Assembly (NCBI GenBank): GCA_001970955.1
Contig: MPUH01000036.1
Coordinates: 81,638-145,637, forward strand
Length of the DNA: 64,000 nt
Origin: Stentor coeruleus
Taxonomy: Eukaryota; Ciliophora; Heterotrichea; Heterotrichida; Stentoridae
Direction of reading: 5' to 3'
Both the position numbers and the translations under genes were made by a program. Under the pieces are notes generated by a model, which was not told the origin of the DNA, did no database searches, and saw only the letters and a program-made list of their open reading frames with translations. Below are positions 62,884 through 64,000 of the stretch, piece by piece (position 1 is the first letter of the stretch; every line of letters begins with the position of its first letter).

Positions 62884-64000
62884 CTACTCAGAATGCTGAT
62901 AGAATTTCTCTATTAAATCTTCATTTGGTATATTCCCATAAACTGCAATAACTGGGTAAATTGTATTTACCCATTCAGAAATATTCGTCACCAAAGTCGA
63001 AGCCGTTAAATCCAAAGCTGTACTTCCAAATTCACTATTCGGTACTTTACGTGAAAAGTTCTTAAGTTGATTAGCATTAGTTTGGCTAACATGACTAAGT
63101 GAATCATTTCTAAGAAGATCATTAAAAAATAAACTTTTAGCTCTTGATATCTCAGAATCAGAAACATTTTTACCAAAATGACCCATACTTCTAAGTACAG
63201 CCCCACCTACAAAAGGTGCACTATCAGATGTACATTCAATTAATTGTATTAATAACCCACAATTTTGATATGTAGCTAAATATGAATCATGACTTACTAA
63301 ACCTCTTATATCCATAGCAGCTTGAAAAAAATTATCTTCTTTTCTAGAAGGGATATTTCCCATACTAAGTAAATGTTGTAATACATTAAAATTCGTCAGA
63401 TTTGGATGTGAATATGAAGCAGCAGGATAGGCAAAAGCTATAAATGTATTTTTTTCTTCAGCTTCTTGCATAACACTAACAGAATTAAATGCTGGTGGGG
63501 TGATTTTTTGATCTTTTTCATGCCCAGGCAATCTCCATAGATACTTTTCTGCAAGGTCTACAATGTTGTTGTGATCAATATTTCCTGAAGCACTTATTAT
63601 TAAGTTGTTACTTGTGTAATTGTCGTTTACAAACTCGGCGATTTCTGATCTTGTGATAAGTGGAATGGTTTCTTGTGACCCGCGGATATAGTTACCCATT
63701 GGGTTGTTTTTAAAGGCGAATTTATGCACAATTTCGCTTAGTAGGTATCGAGGATTAGTAAAAAGCTCATCGTTTTCTTGGAGGATACGAGTTTTTGTTG
63801 TATCTAAGGATGATTCTGTAAATGTGCTTTCTTGTAGGAGTTCGCTTATAAGTTTGAATGATTTATCGAGATGCTCTTTTGTCATAGATTTTTTTTATAT
63901 GGGAAATAAGGGGTTTTTTTAGAAGTTCTTTTGGGGATATTATCTGAATCCAGGTTGCATCACGAGTTACTTGTATTGAGGAGTTTCCGTATTGCTGAAG
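62884..64000 (-). CDS. M16-family protein (mitochondrial processing peptidase / bc1 core-like), partial, with 52-nt insert
   Basis: The gene enters at the window's right edge and ends at 62884. The longest frame begins at an ATG at 63885, but that ATG lies inside a 52-nt insert. The true coding region continues upstream: 64000-63934 reads in frame as YGNSSIQVTRDATWIQI, the beta-strand and 'TR' motif found after the HxxEH helix in M16 proteins. Leaving out 63882-63933 joins ISPK to EHLDKSFKLISELLQESTF with no gap relative to the family. Further on come NPMGNYIRGS, TSNNLIISASGNIDHNNIVD and NFNVLQHLLSMG, all as in MPP/core proteins. The metal-binding HxxEH would lie outside the window, so MPP and bc1 core subunit 2 cannot be told apart. 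It acts in mitochondria. Confidence 0.85.
63875..63933 (-). repeat. 52-nt insert bounded by a 7-nt direct repeat
   Basis: The sense-strand repeat CAAAAGA occurs at 63927-63933 and again at 63875-63881. Deleting one repeat and the sequence between (52 nt) restores the M16 frame. The insert contains no GT dinucleotide on the sense strand, so it is not a canonical GT-AG intron. Confidence 0.6.

Noticed and set aside
1-64000. Insertion sequences, transposons, CRISPR arrays, rRNA genes or prophage.
   Set aside because: None seen: no transposase motifs, no regular spacer array, no rRNA sequence.

Overview
The window is macronuclear-type DNA from a ciliate, most likely a heterotrich of the Stentor kind. 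The sequence is very AT-rich and gene-dense. Long open frames use the standard genetic code, and TAA, TAG and TGA all serve as stops (the MORN gene ends in TGA). Five interrupted frames are repaired exactly by removing 15-nt introns that start GTA, end TAG and have A at position 10. Fifteen-nt introns with a standard code are the known signature of Stentor. The species call is inference. The intron and code evidence is read directly from the sequence.

Layout: 0-7.4 kb holds an unknown basic/acidic protein and a 1993-residue surface protein with about nine Ig-like repeats and a probable GPI signal. 8.4-14.8 kb (minus strand) holds a laminin-G/furin-like multipass membrane protein with three introns and a 3' frameshift, a small protein resembling a free dynein stalk, and an M17 leucyl aminopeptidase. 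15.5-28.2 kb holds a TOG-array (crescerin-like) microtubule protein, a RasGAP-domain protein and the spliceosomal helicase Brr2. A tRNA-Pro(CGG) follows at 28.5 kb. 28.7-38 kb carries small unknown genes, an arrestin-fold protein, DDRGK1 (UFMylation), a myristoylation-motif MORN protein, a zinc-finger/kelch protein split by an assembly duplication, and a small coiled coil. 38.2-53.9 kb carries a DUF229 sulfatase-like enzyme, a TMCO4-type hydrolase, a second kelch protein, a WD40-ankyrin-TRP-like channel fusion, two cytoskeletal-looking proteins, a Frizzled-CRD-like GPI protein and a small basic protein. 54.9-64 kb has two lysine-rich unknown proteins flanking a block of strong hairpins (candidate structured RNA), a TmcB-like PAS membrane protein, and the 3' part of an M16 (mitochondrial processing peptidase / bc1 core) gene running off the window.

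There is no operon-like functional cluster. Genes are single units with very short spacers in places (20-26 nt). Several gene products fit the biology of a large ciliated, contractile cell: axonemal/microtubule proteins, surface receptors and channels. The points most worth pursuing are the hairpin block at 56.0-56.3 kb, the 52-nt direct-repeat-flanked insert without any GT in the M16 gene, the Frizzled-CRD-like protein, the free dynein-stalk-like protein and the WD40-channel fusion. Six single N characters each mark a near-perfect local duplication. These look like unmerged contig ends, and some copies differ by one or two bases, suggesting two haplotypes.
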